Source of the DNA: Marinibacterium sp050389775
GTDB lineage: Bacteria; Pseudomonadota; Alphaproteobacteria; Rhodobacterales; Rhodobacteraceae
Assembly: GCF_050389775.1 (NCBI RefSeq)
Contig: NZ_CP177149.1
Span: 62,001-126,000, forward strand
Direction: 5' to 3'
DNA: 64,000 nucleotides
Shown here: positions 1 through 7,728 of the stretch, in pieces
Layout: each line of letters opens with the position of its first letter
How positions within the stretch are numbered: the first letter of the stretch is position 1
The notes under the pieces: generated by a model
Seen by the model: the letters and a program-made list of their open reading frames with translations, nothing else
The model's database searches: none
Told to the model about the DNA's origin: nothing
Position numbers and translations under genes: made by a program

Positions 1-2
1 AT

Positions 3-209
3 TCCGGCACCCGCAGTAAGGAAGACCTGCTTTCGGTCGAGTTCACGATGCATCCAGGCGATATTGAGAACCTCGTCAACCTCCCGTCCGGTTGGTTCAG
101 CAAGAAAACAGGCGACGTGGTGTCGTTGACTCTCAAAACGGACGCTGCGCGTGAGACAGGGGCACCTGCAGGAGGGTCGGTGATCCCATTCTCGCGGCGT
201 GAATCGTAA
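3..209 (+). CDS. 3' end of an unrecognised gene (5' truncated)
   Basis: The third forward frame is open from the window edge to a TAA at 207-209, giving 68 residues without a start, so this is the tail of a gene that begins outside the window. The tail has no motif I recognise. It ends in a basic, serine-containing stretch (PFSRRES). The next gene on the same strand starts 12 nt later, which suggests one transcript. I cannot assign a function, and the reading frame itself is the only evidence. Confidence 0.5.
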   Translation, partial: SGTRSKEDLLSVEFTMHPGDIENLVNLPSGWFSKKTGDVVSLTLKTDAARETGAPAGGSVIPFSRRES

Positions 210-221
210 TAGGGTCGGCAC

Positions 222-416
222 ATGCGCGTGAAAATCGATGTCTCAGAAGAGGAACTGGATGGTGACTATGGCGCGGTTCCTGGGCTCATCATTACCTGTA
301 CCCGGTGTCGACACTCCGTGGAGGTGTTCGGCACCGAAGAAAATTCGGTGAAACGCGGAGCGGTCATGCTTCGGGAGGAATGCCCTTTTGATGAGGACAA
401 CTTCTACTCGGCATAG
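222..416 (+). CDS. Small cysteine-containing hypothetical protein
   Basis: A 64-residue protein starting at ATG 222. It has an acidic N-terminus and a CxxC pair (CTRC, residues 26-29) followed by a histidine, with a further cysteine in EECP near the end. Three cysteines and a histidine could bind one zinc ion, but that is inference. It lies 12 nt after the truncated upstream gene and converges on the CapP-like gene. No family is recognised. The frame is supported by its close spacing with the upstream gene and its protein-like composition rather than by homology. Confidence 0.5.
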   Translation: MRVKIDVSEEELDGDYGAVPGLIITCTRCRHSVEVFGTEENSVKRGAVMLREECPFDEDNFYSA

Positions 417-450
417 ATCAAGAGGGGCTATTCGAGGAGACTGTGCGCCG

Positions 451-1338
451 CTACCGCCCGCGAGCGAACTTGGGGGTCCAGCTCTCAATCAATGAGGCTT
501 CTTCTTCGTAGGCTTCGTCATCAGGGTCGTCGGCAAGTTCTTCGCTGGAAAGGACGGTAAGGGTGAAACCGTAAGCGCCGAGTCCGATGACTTCTTCATC
601 CAATGCAAGCCGCCGCCCGCAAGAGAACCATTCAGCAAGACTGGTCTGTCCACATATCGAGCGCGCGGACCGGATGTTTTGCGTATCAGCGTTGAACCGC
701 AGGGTATGGGTTCGTGGCAGCGGAGTACCCTTCTTGAGGAATGTGAGCTTATCGAGCTTTTTGAAGCTTTCAGACAAGAACGCATATGCGACCTTGTCGC
801 CCGAACTGACGACGACCGCCATCGGATAGTCGCAACATTCGGCGGCTCTGATGGCAGAGGCCGTGAGCGAGCACTCGGCCAGCTGGCTCAGCGCAATGAT
901 CCCATCCAGACCGACGCGGCTTCCCCCGATGACGTCGCCCACGAGCTTCGACGGCATGAGCAGACCAGACGCAAAATGATCCGCCTCAAGCTCTATCGAA
1001 CTCATCCCTTGTGAAAACCCGGCCCTGGACATGTGGATCGGAGCGGTCTTCAGAATTTCCTCGGGATGCCCCTCAAGAAAATAGTGGCCAAGTTCGTGAG
1101 CCACGGTGAACCTGCGAAACCCTTCGCTCTTGATATCGGTCGCATAGAAGATGCCAACGCTCTCATCATGGAAGATGATCCCGCCGCTCACGCCAACCCG
1201 GCCCGGATCCTTTGGCTCGACCAAGATGTCTTCGCTCTCCGCGATCGCAAACGGATCCACGGGGAAGGCATCGTAGCCCTTCTCCTTTGCTTTAAGCTCG
1301 CCCTGGCGCCGAGCCATCTGGATTCTGAACTTGCTCAA
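451..1338 (-). CDS. capP: ImmA/IrrE-type metallopeptidase, CapP-like regulator of CBASS
   Basis: A 295-residue protein with a zinc-protease motif HELGH at residues 81-85 and a likely third ligand in the ELEAD segment near residue 118, the layout of the ImmA/IrrE (COG2856) family. In CBASS loci that carry CapH and CapP, this protease cleaves the HTH repressor to switch the operon on. Its position fits: it follows the HTH gene on the same strand, with both divergent from a CD-NTase gene. The start appears to be a TTG at 1336-1338 that shares TTGA with the stop of the upstream gene, so translation is probably coupled. An ATG at residue 8 is an alternative. The C-terminal half (about 150-295) is the likely sensor or scaffold part. 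Family call is firm; the CapP role rests on context. Confidence 0.85.
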   Translation of the reverse strand: MSKFRIQMARRQGELKAKEKGYDAFPVDPFAIAESEDILVEPKDPGRVGVSGGIIFHDESVGIFYATDIKSEGFRRFTVAHELGHYFLEGHPEEILKTAPIHMSRAGFSQGMSSIELEADHFASGLLMPSKLVGDVIGGSRVGLDGIIALSQLAECSLTASAIRAAECCDYPMAVVVSSGDKVAYAFLSESFKKLDKLTFLKKGTPLPRTHTLRFNADTQNIRSARSICGQTSLAEWFSCGRRLALDEEVIGLGAYGFTLTVLSSEELADDPDDEAYEEEASLIESWTPKFARGR

Positions 1339-1670
1339 CGGCCGGACTTTCTCTGATTCATGAGATCGATCATCATCTGGATGTGTTCTCGGTCGTCATC
1401 CGATAAATTTTCTTCACCACGAAAAGCCGTTGTTGCCCCGGCCATGTCACTTGTCCTGCCGAGCAAGTAGTCTGACGTAACGCTCAATGCCTTCGCGAGA
1501 GCCCGAATGTTTGCAAACGAAGGCTTGCGCCGCTCCTTCTCGAAATGGCCGATTGCTGATGGCTGTAACCCAGTCTTCGCCGCAAGTTCCGTTTGGTTGA
1601 TCCCTCGAGCTTCTCTGGCCTGACGTAGCCTGTCACCGAACCCACCATTGGAATCCGTAGAATTTGACAT
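1335..1670 (-). CDS. capH: XRE-family HTH repressor, CapH-like
   Basis: A 111-residue protein with an N-terminal XRE helix-turn-helix (about residues 12-68, containing QTELAAKTGL and a SAIGHFEKERRKPS recognition region). A short C-terminal tail ending in DDREHIQMMIDLMNQ may be a dimerisation helix or protease target. The frame is open further upstream, but ATG 1670 is preferred because GGGAG lies about 7 nt before it and the HTH domain begins soon after. It overlaps the protease gene by 4 nt. Known CapH proteins repress divergent CBASS operons and are cleaved by CapP; the divergent arrangement here, with inverted repeats between the genes, matches. It could be a generic immunity repressor, but the neighbours argue for CBASS control. 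Confidence 0.85.
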   Translation of the reverse strand: MSNSTDSNGGFGDRLRQAREARGINQTELAAKTGLQPSAIGHFEKERRKPSFANIRALAKALSVTSDYLLGRTSDMAGATTAFRGEENLSDDDREHIQMMIDLMNQRKSGR

Positions 1671-1815
1671 GACGCTCCCGCATGTGTTAGTATGACGATA
1701 TCGTAGGATTCCCGCCGCTTGCTCGCGGCTTCTTTTTTCGCTTTTCATCCTACGAAAACGTCAAAAACTGTAGGACGGATCAGCGAATGCGTCAAGCCTG
1801 AGGGGGCAGAAGAAG
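1671..1815. promoter_or_regulatory. Divergent capH/CD-NTase promoter region with CGTAGGAT inverted repeats
   Basis: This 145-bp gap separates the divergent capH and CD-NTase genes. It holds CGTAGGAT at 1702-1709 and its exact inverse ATCCTACG at 1747-1754, plus a third half-site GTAGGA at 1770-1775 that pairs with TCCTAC at 1748-1753. The palindrome ACGATATCGT (1695-1704) overlaps the first copy. Repeated half-sites between a repressor and its divergent operon are what an HTH operator would look like, so these are the likely CapH binding sites. Binding is inferred, not shown. Confidence 0.55.
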
Positions 1816-3177
1816 ATGAATATCAGGACGAACCTCGAAGATTTCGCCCGCAGCCTGGAGATCGACCCTGTAGAAGCTGCACTGATGGATGTCGCGCGTG
1901 CCATCCAGATCACCCGCACCATGCACGATGAGGCTGACAGTCACTTTCGCGGGCTCGCACAGCATGTCGACCGCCCCGGCAGCCCTCTCGAAGATCTGGT
2001 CCTTGAGATCTATCCTTCTGGCAGCTTTGCAATTCACGCGGCAACCCGGTCACGCCTGAAGACCGATCAGCACGACGTTGATGCGGTTCTTGAGATCGCG
2101 GTCGCTCCCGGGACCGACCCGGCATGGGTGCTTGAACAATTGTACAAGGCGATCAAGGGCGAAGCGGGAAGCAGGTACTTCGACTATCTGATCGAGAAAA
2201 ACAGCCGCTGCGTCACGGTTACCTACCCGGACGGCGTCACGGTCGATCTGATGCCCGTCGTTCGCATCGACGGGACACCTGAGCGCGTGGCGACCTTGTT
2301 CCACCACAAGCCTGAGACGGGCGAGCGCTACCACAAGGAGATCAATCCGAAGGGGTTTGCCGATCACTTCAACGCTCGTGTTGAAATCAGCGAGACGTTT
2401 CAGAAGCGTTTCGACGCACGACGATACCTCGTCGATGGTGAAACCTACACCGAACTGGCCACGCGCCTGTCAAACGAAACCTCGGGTCTGGCGCTGCAGA
2501 AGGCAGACACCCAACCGATGCCGGTCCATGTCCCGCTCGACCAAAAATCGCCTCGCGTGGTCGCCCTGCAACTGATCAAGAGGTTCCGCGACAAGCGGTA
2601 TCGCAAGCACGACGATCACCGCGGCCGGCGCAAACCTCCGGCCGTCATCATGGCGGCGATCGCGATCGACGCCGGTCCTGCCAACGACAGCCTCGTCGAC
2701 GAAGTGATTGCGATTGCCAAGCGCATGCGCTGGCAGATTCGCAATGCAGAGCAGAATCTCCGGCTGCTGGAGGTTCGCAATCCGGCACACTACCCGGACC
2801 ATTTCACGGACCGCTGGCCGGCCCAGAGGAGCGATCAACAACTCTGGGCCGCAGATTTGCTTGTCCTCATCGATCGCCTTGAAACCTTGAAGCGGGTCGG
2901 CTTCGATCCCGCGGTGATCCGGGCGACGTTCGATGACCTTTTCGGTGAAAAGTCCGGCGAGACCGCGCTGCAGGCCTATCATCGTGCACAGACCGTCCAG
3001 CTCGAAAACGGTGCGCTCGGCATGACACCACGCGGGCAATTGAAGGCTGCTGCTCCAGTTTCGTCCCTGGCTGCTCCGGCTCTTGGTGCCGACGTCGCCG
3101 CGGCACCTGGCCTGGTGAAGCCCGCACGCGCGAACACCAACATGGGGGGCACGGTGCCCGATGATAACTGTTGGTGA
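1816..3177 (+). CDS. CD-NTase (cGAS/DncV-like nucleotidyltransferase) of CBASS
   Basis: A 453-residue enzyme predicted to make a cyclic di- or trinucleotide alarm signal on phage infection. The nucleotidyltransferase signature is complete: GS at residues 69-70 (YPSGSFAI), the metal-binding DVD at 87-89 and the third aspartate D144 in VTVDLMPV. The C-terminal half is the helical domain that normally gates the active site. The protein ends in GGTVPDDNCW, so the last residue is not the glycine expected for Cap2-type conjugation, although a GG lies eight residues before the C-terminal dipeptide. It is first in an operon with an E2-like protein (17-nt overlap) and a patatin. The clade (CdnG or other) cannot be fixed by eye. 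Confidence 0.9.
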   Translation: MNIRTNLEDFARSLEIDPVEAALMDVARAIQITRTMHDEADSHFRGLAQHVDRPGSPLEDLVLEIYPSGSFAIHAATRSRLKTDQHDVDAVLEIAVAPGTDPAWVLEQLYKAIKGEAGSRYFDYLIEKNSRCVTVTYPDGVTVDLMPVVRIDGTPERVATLFHHKPETGERYHKEINPKGFADHFNARVEISETFQKRFDARRYLVDGETYTELATRLSNETSGLALQKADTQPMPVHVPLDQKSPRVVALQLIKRFRDKRYRKHDDHRGRRKPPAVIMAAIAIDAGPANDSLVDEVIAIAKRMRWQIRNAEQNLRLLEVRNPAHYPDHFTDRWPAQRSDQQLWAADLLVLIDRLETLKRVGFDPAVIRATFDDLFGEKSGETALQAYHRAQTVQLENGALGMTPRGQLKAAAPVSSLAAPALGADVAAAPGLVKPARANTNMGGTVPDDNCW

Positions 3178-3730
3178 GCAAATTTCGGACATGGCGGAGG
3201 TCTATCCCGATTGGTCATCTGACCGGTTGAGCCAGAGAACCTGTGTCTGGGTGGGACATCTGCAACCGCACAGAACCCGGTACCGGTTGCGGGTCGAATA
3301 TACTGAACCGTTGCTGGTCGAAGGCCGATCAAACCTCTACCTGCAACCACTGGTCGAAGTACTCGAACCGACATTGGAAAGGCGCTTCGGTAACGAAGAA
3401 GGGTCCCTGCCGCATGTCTATGTGTCCCACCCGAGAACAACGCGGACAGGACCATTCCTGTGCCTCTTCGACGACGAAGCAGATCAATGGTCACCTGACG
3501 ACCGGATCAGCGACACGGCCATTCCTTGGGCGTCCAACTGGCTGAGCTGCTACGAAAGCTGGCTCGCTTCGGGAAAATGGTTTGGGACTGGTAAACACAT
3601 CAGAAGTCAGTCGGGCGGGCGATCCAGGTTGGCGGCACTTATGGAGAGATTTCATGGCACAACCTCAATCCCGCCGCTCGCAGGGCACCATCTTTCACCG
3701 TCGAGATCAACTCGAATGGCCCGCAGATGA
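3161..3730 (+). CDS. E2-like (ubiquitin-conjugating-fold) protein of type II-short CBASS
   Basis: A 189-residue protein matching the E2-like accessory protein of CBASS loci that lack E1 and JAB proteins. The signature runs HVYVSHP (85-91), then PFLCLF with the predicted catalytic cysteine C101, W110, and the helix PWASNWLSCYESWLASGKW (122-140). In such systems the E2-like protein modifies or processes the CD-NTase and controls its activity. The start at 3161 overlaps the CD-NTase by 17 nt; an in-frame ATG at 3191 has a weaker ribosome site. The last 25 codons overlap the patatin gene in another frame (3654-3730), and that basic, low-complexity tail may be dispensable. No E1 or deconjugating protease is present. 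Confidence 0.8.
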   Translation: MITVGEQISDMAEVYPDWSSDRLSQRTCVWVGHLQPHRTRYRLRVEYTEPLLVEGRSNLYLQPLVEVLEPTLERRFGNEEGSLPHVYVSHPRTTRTGPFLCLFDDEADQWSPDDRISDTAIPWASNWLSCYESWLASGKWFGTGKHIRSQSGGRSRLAALMERFHGTTSIPPLAGHHLSPSRSTRMARR

Positions 3731-4721
3731 TCTTCGCATACTGTCCATTGATGGCGGCGGCATAAAAGGCATTCTGCCTGCGGCGGTGCTGGCGGAATGC
3801 GAGCGTCGTTTCTTGAAGGGCGGTTCGGCAGCCAGCTACTTCGACATGATCGCCGGCACTTCAACCGGAGGAATAATCGCGCTCGGCATGGCAGCAGGGA
3901 TGCGCGCGGAGGAGGTTCTCGAAATCTATATGCGCCACGGGTCGGAAATATTTCCCCGGCCTTGGACTCCGCCAACTCGATTTGGTCGCGCGATGCGATC
4001 CGCTTACCAGTTTGCACGCGATCTTGCCGTTTATCGATACAACCGCGAACACTTGGAACGAGCGCTTCGAGATCGCTTTGGCAACAGGACACTGGGCTCG
4101 GTTAATGTGCGTTTGAACATTCCCGCCTTCGATGGGTTTAACGAAGTCAACGTCCTCAAGACCCCGCACCACCCTGACTTCCGCCTCGACTGGCAGGAAG
4201 AACTGGTCACGGTGGCATTGGCGACGTCAGCCGCGCCAACATTCTTCTCGACCTACCGAAACGGCACCCGGCACTTTGCCGATGGCGGTGTTTGGGCGAA
4301 CAACCCCGTCATGGTGGCGCTGGTGGATGCCATGAGCTGTTTCAACGTCGACAGGCACAAAATCGAAATCCTGAGCCTTGGCTGTGGTGATCAAGACCTC
4401 CGCATGACTGATGGTCAAATCAAGCGCGGCGGCATGTTCCACTGGAGAACAATCATCGAGAGCGCGATGCACCTGCAAAGCCAGAACGCCCTCGGACAGG
4501 CCGGACTTTTGGTCGGGCGAGACCGCATGCTTCGTCTGACATCCGCTCCGACGCTCGAACCCATTGCACTTGATGACTTCACGCGAGCGAGTGCCGAACT
4601 TCCGCAGCAGGCGAAACGTCTTGTCGAGGAGAACGCCGAACGCCTTGAGGTATTCTTTGATGCTCCTCGGGCTTCGGCTGCATTTTACCACGGACCGCTT
4701 AGCACGTCCGGAGGAACTTAA
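3654..4721 (+). CDS. Patatin-like phospholipase, CBASS effector (CapV/CapE type)
   Basis: A 355-residue lipase expected to be activated by the CD-NTase product and to degrade the inner membrane, killing the infected cell. The patatin catalytic set is complete: oxyanion-hole motif DGGGIKG (33-39), nucleophile serine S70 in GTSTGG, and the dyad aspartate D211 in ADGGVWANNP. The open frame begins earlier, but ATG 3654 is chosen because GGAGAG lies 5 nt before it and the patatin fold starts about 28 residues later. It overlaps the E2-like gene by 77 nt. No signal peptide or membrane helix is seen, consistent with a soluble, ligand-activated enzyme. The C-terminal 130 residues presumably bind the nucleotide. 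Confidence 0.9.
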   Translation: MAQPQSRRSQGTIFHRRDQLEWPADDLRILSIDGGGIKGILPAAVLAECERRFLKGGSAASYFDMIAGTSTGGIIALGMAAGMRAEEVLEIYMRHGSEIFPRPWTPPTRFGRAMRSAYQFARDLAVYRYNREHLERALRDRFGNRTLGSVNVRLNIPAFDGFNEVNVLKTPHHPDFRLDWQEELVTVALATSAAPTFFSTYRNGTRHFADGGVWANNPVMVALVDAMSCFNVDRHKIEILSLGCGDQDLRMTDGQIKRGGMFHWRTIIESAMHLQSQNALGQAGLLVGRDRMLRLTSAPTLEPIALDDFTRASAELPQQAKRLVEENAERLEVFFDAPRASAAFYHGPLSTSGGT

Positions 4722-4975
4722 AATCCGCCACATTCGCCGATAGACAAACACCGGTTTTCTACTCGCAGGAACGACTGGTAGTCGCTCATCTGCGAAGCCC
4801 AAATGGCCGGGTGTTTTCTCAGCCTTACGAGGGCATCCACGCCCTGCTTTGCTGGTGAGCTTCAGAGCTGACAACCACCAGTCTCTTTGAAAATTCCAGA
4901 ATTTGTCGATCCTTGACAGACTATCTCACAGGTTATCACAGAAACAAGTGGCGGCATCTTTAAAAATACATCATT
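4722..4975. other. Intergenic region between CBASS and AbiE loci
   Basis: About 250 bp without a convincing gene. A TTGACA hexamer at 4913-4918 is followed 15 nt later by TATCAC, a weak promoter candidate for the abiE operon with short spacing. I see no clear terminator after the patatin gene and no strong Shine-Dalgarno before the AbiEi start. Confidence 0.3.
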
Positions 4976-5815
4976 ATGTCGCACATGAGTCGACAAGAAC
5001 ACGAAAAATTAAAGAGCCTTCTCGAGGCTGTCCCCACGGGGTTCCTCGTGGACTCCGCCTGGCTGGAGCACCACGGGATAGGCCGGCGTTCGTCCTACGC
5101 CTATGTCCAACGCGGCTGGCTAGAACGCCTTGGACGCGGCGTCTTCCGCCGTCCCTCACCAAGCAGCGCCACCACGAATACGCTCGATTGGAAGACCTGC
5201 CTGCTCTCGCTCCATCACATCATGCACTACCCTGTCCATGTCGGGGGGGCGACCGCGCTGGATCTGCAAGGCTATGCGCACTATCTCTCACTCGGCGATA
5301 AAAGCACAGTCTGGCTCTACGGCTCAAAAATCCCCAACTGGCTCGAAAAACTGCCGCTCAACGCCGAACTCCGCACACGCAGCGTATCGCTGTTCTCCGA
5401 TCCAGAGTTGGGTGTCAATGACGCACGAAAAAATCTCAACGAGACAGCATCGTCCCTGCCATGGGACTGGAAACTGGTGATGTCTTCGCCGGAACGCGCG
5501 ATCTTAGAGGCGCTGGACGAGTTGCCGGATCAGGAGAGCTTTCACAACCTCGACATGGTGTTCGAAAGCCTGACGACGTTGCGACCGAGAACCCTCTCGG
5601 CGCTGCTCAGAAGTTGCAAGAAGATCAAGGTCAAACGCCTGTTCTTCGTGTTCGCCGACCGCCACGACCATGCCTGGCGCAAGCGGCTCGATCCAGAAGA
5701 GTTCGACCTCGGCAGCGGAGATCGCGCATTGGTCAAAGGCGGCAAGATACATCCGCGCTACAGGATCATGGTGCCCGAAGAGTTTGTAGGAAAGGAACGT
5801 GGTCATGGCGCGTGA
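4976..5815 (+). CDS. abiEi: AbiEi-type antitoxin (type IV toxin-antitoxin)
   Basis: A 279-residue protein of the AbiEi antitoxin family. The N-terminal winged-helix part (about 1-65) contains the typical LLEAVPTGFLVDSAWLEHHG and YVQRGWLERLGRGVFRR segments, which in the family bind the operon promoter. The central part carries SPERAILEALDELP, another family hallmark. The antitoxin neutralises the AbiEii nucleotidyltransferase without direct binding and autorepresses the operon. It is directly upstream of the toxin gene and overlaps it. There is no clear ribosome site before ATG 4976; an ATG three codons later (4985) is possible. Such pairs abort phage infection and stabilise plasmids; both roles fit this replicon. 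Confidence 0.85.
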   Translation: MSHMSRQEHEKLKSLLEAVPTGFLVDSAWLEHHGIGRRSSYAYVQRGWLERLGRGVFRRPSPSSATTNTLDWKTCLLSLHHIMHYPVHVGGATALDLQGYAHYLSLGDKSTVWLYGSKIPNWLEKLPLNAELRTRSVSLFSDPELGVNDARKNLNETASSLPWDWKLVMSSPERAILEALDELPDQESFHNLDMVFESLTTLRPRTLSALLRSCKKIKVKRLFFVFADRHDHAWRKRLDPEEFDLGSGDRALVKGGKIHPRYRIMVPEEFVGKERGHGA

Positions 5816-6722
5816 GGACTATGCCGCCCAAGTGGCGCTGCTCGTGCGGATACTGCCGTATGTCGCAAAGGAGAAAATATTTGCGCTCAAGGGTGGGACG
5901 GCCATTAACCTCTTCTATCGCGACCTTCCGCGCCTCTCGGTCGATATCGATTTGACCTATCTGCTTGTCAAGGACCGCGCCGAAAGCCTCGTCGAGATCA
6001 ACGACGCGATGGACCGGATTGCCGCCGCCATCGAAAGCGGAATCACCGGCGCCAAAACGCAGCGCATTGCCGGCGGTGGCGGCGGCGCCACGCGTGCGCT
6101 CGCCCGCCTCGGCACAGCCGAAATCAAGATCGAAACCTCCCCCGTCACCCGGGGCGTCGTGCATGATCCGGAACAACGCGAAGTCTCCGAAGCCGTCGAG
6201 GAGGCGTTCGGATATGCGGCGATGAACATCGTCTCCTTCGAGGATTTGTTCGGCGGCAAGCTACATGCAGCCCTTGATCGCCAGCATCCGCGAGACCTTT
6301 ACGACGTCAAGCTGCTCTACGAGAATGAAGGCTTCACGGACGAGTTGTTCCGCACTTTTCTGATCTACGTCGCGAGTTCCCCACGCCCGCCGCACGAATT
6401 ACTGAACCCAAACCTGATCGATCTTGATCAGCCCTACGCGCGGGAATTCGAGGGCATGACGAAGGGAGCGGTCGACCTTGCGGAATTGGTCTCAACGCGC
6501 GACCGCCTAATCGCGGACATCCAGTCCCGCATGGATGAGGGCGCAAAGAGGTTTCTGAGAACCCTGTATGAAGGCGACCCCGACTTCGACGCGATCGACC
6601 GCCCTCAAGCGGCCGAGCTTCCAGCGGTCCGATGGAAGCTCATCAACGTGAACAAGCTGAAAGCAGAAAACCCCAAGAAGCATGCCGCCCAAGGGGAAGA
6701 GCTGGAGAAGCTCCTCGGCTGA
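5805..6722 (+). CDS. abiEii: AbiEii/AbiGii nucleotidyltransferase toxin
   Basis: A 305-residue toxin of the AbiEii (DUF1814) nucleotidyltransferase family. The catalytic signature is visible: FALKGGTAINLFYRDLPR near the N-terminus followed by LSVDIDLTY, with the DxD metal ligands, then the family segment FEDLFGGKLHAALDRQHPRDLYDVKLL in the middle. Members transfer nucleotides to tRNA acceptor stems or related targets. ATG 5805 is preferred over GTG 5799 because AAAGGAA lies about 8 nt before it. The gene overlaps abiEi by 11 nt, so the two are translationally coupled. A third gene follows after 13 nt, which is unusual for abiE loci. Confidence 0.88.
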   Translation: MAREDYAAQVALLVRILPYVAKEKIFALKGGTAINLFYRDLPRLSVDIDLTYLLVKDRAESLVEINDAMDRIAAAIESGITGAKTQRIAGGGGGATRALARLGTAEIKIETSPVTRGVVHDPEQREVSEAVEEAFGYAAMNIVSFEDLFGGKLHAALDRQHPRDLYDVKLLYENEGFTDELFRTFLIYVASSPRPPHELLNPNLIDLDQPYAREFEGMTKGAVDLAELVSTRDRLIADIQSRMDEGAKRFLRTLYEGDPDFDAIDRPQAAELPAVRWKLINVNKLKAENPKKHAAQGEELEKLLG

Positions 6723-6735
6723 AGATGGACCAGAG

Positions 6736-7575
6736 ATGACTGATTTCGAGAACGACCCCGACTACGAAGAATGCCTTGTGACCTTTTTTGATGTCCTCGG
6801 TTTCAGGAACCTCCTGCACACGCGAAGCGGTGCAGAGATCAGGCACTTGCTTTCGATGTTTCGCAGAGTTTCCGAAGGAGATGCCACGCCGCCCACCCGC
6901 TCCGACGAGATGCGGATGATCAGCGAAGTCCATGCAGAGATCGTGTCTGACGCGATCGTCAGAACCAGAACCATTGAAACTCAGTACCAGGCCGGCCCCT
7001 TGGTCTGGGAGCTCATCGATCTGCTGCACATCCAGATCGAATGCGTGGCAAATGGCATATTGGTGCGCGGCGCGATGACGGTCGGCCCCATGCATCTCGG
7101 CATCGACTTCAGTGGTCCGGTGTTTGGGCCTGCCCTCGTTCAGGCTTATTTCATGGAAGAAAGCGAGGTCATCTTCCCGCGCATTGCGATCCATGAAGAT
7201 GTCATCGAACGCCACCGGCAGGACCAAACGCTTTGGCGGGAAGGACATTCCTTTGAGGATGAAGAGCGTCACCTGAACAACCTCCTGCGCCAGGACGAGT
7301 CAGGCCTCCACTACATCGACTATCTTCGCGCCAGTCTCAGCGAACTCGACGGCGAATACGCTGGCTGGATCGAGTTTCTGGGTAGGCACAAAACGTTGGT
7401 GGAGAGCGGTCTCGCCGACAGTCCCAACGCGACGGTGCGGCGCAAATACAGCTGGCTCAAGAACTACCACAACGCAGTCATCGACGAGAACATAGCAAAC
7501 CTGGAACCGGGCGCGATGACCGAGGATGGGGCCCCTTGGGAAACTCTGTTCAGAGGGCTCAGGATCGAAGCCTGA
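6736..7575 (+). CDS. Class III nucleotidyl-cyclase-like protein (Pycsar-cyclase-type)
   Basis: A 279-residue protein that I read as a nucleotide-cyclase fold. FFDVLGF at 17-23 matches the first metal site (D19), SDAIV at 71-75 matches the second (D72), and RGAMTVG (111-117), FGPALVQAY (130-138) and FPRIAI (148-153) follow the pattern of Pycsar-type uridylate/cytidylate cyclases. It would make a cyclic mononucleotide signal. The frame is open from 6682, but ATG 6736 gives a protein that starts just before the domain and avoids overlap with abiEii. It sits 13 nt after abiEii, so it belongs to that operon. No TM, TIR or other cyclic-nucleotide effector lies beside it; a decayed IS element begins about 150 bp downstream. 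Fold call is from motifs only. Confidence 0.6.
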   Translation: MTDFENDPDYEECLVTFFDVLGFRNLLHTRSGAEIRHLLSMFRRVSEGDATPPTRSDEMRMISEVHAEIVSDAIVRTRTIETQYQAGPLVWELIDLLHIQIECVANGILVRGAMTVGPMHLGIDFSGPVFGPALVQAYFMEESEVIFPRIAIHEDVIERHRQDQTLWREGHSFEDEERHLNNLLRQDESGLHYIDYLRASLSELDGEYAGWIEFLGRHKTLVESGLADSPNATVRRKYSWLKNYHNAVIDENIANLEPGAMTEDGAPWETLFRGLRIEA

Positions 7576-7728
7576 GTTCTCTCAACAAGTCACGACTGAG
7601 AGCGTCACGAAATGTCCACGACATGCCTCACCGTTTGGCCAAGACGGGGATCGCCAGCCGGCAACCATTCCTATGACCCGCCATCCAGACCTGCGTTCTC
7701 CCACTGCTCCCGCTCTGGCAGATCGGCT

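Noticed and set aside
3582..3653. N-terminal 24-codon extension of the patatin
   Set aside because: It is encoded entirely within the E2-like gene and has no ribosome site; ATG 3654 has GGAGAG directly before it.
4913..4939. TTGACA...TATCAC as a promoter for abiE
   Set aside because: Spacing is only 15 nt and the -10 match is weak. It is mentioned in the gap entry but not annotated as a promoter.
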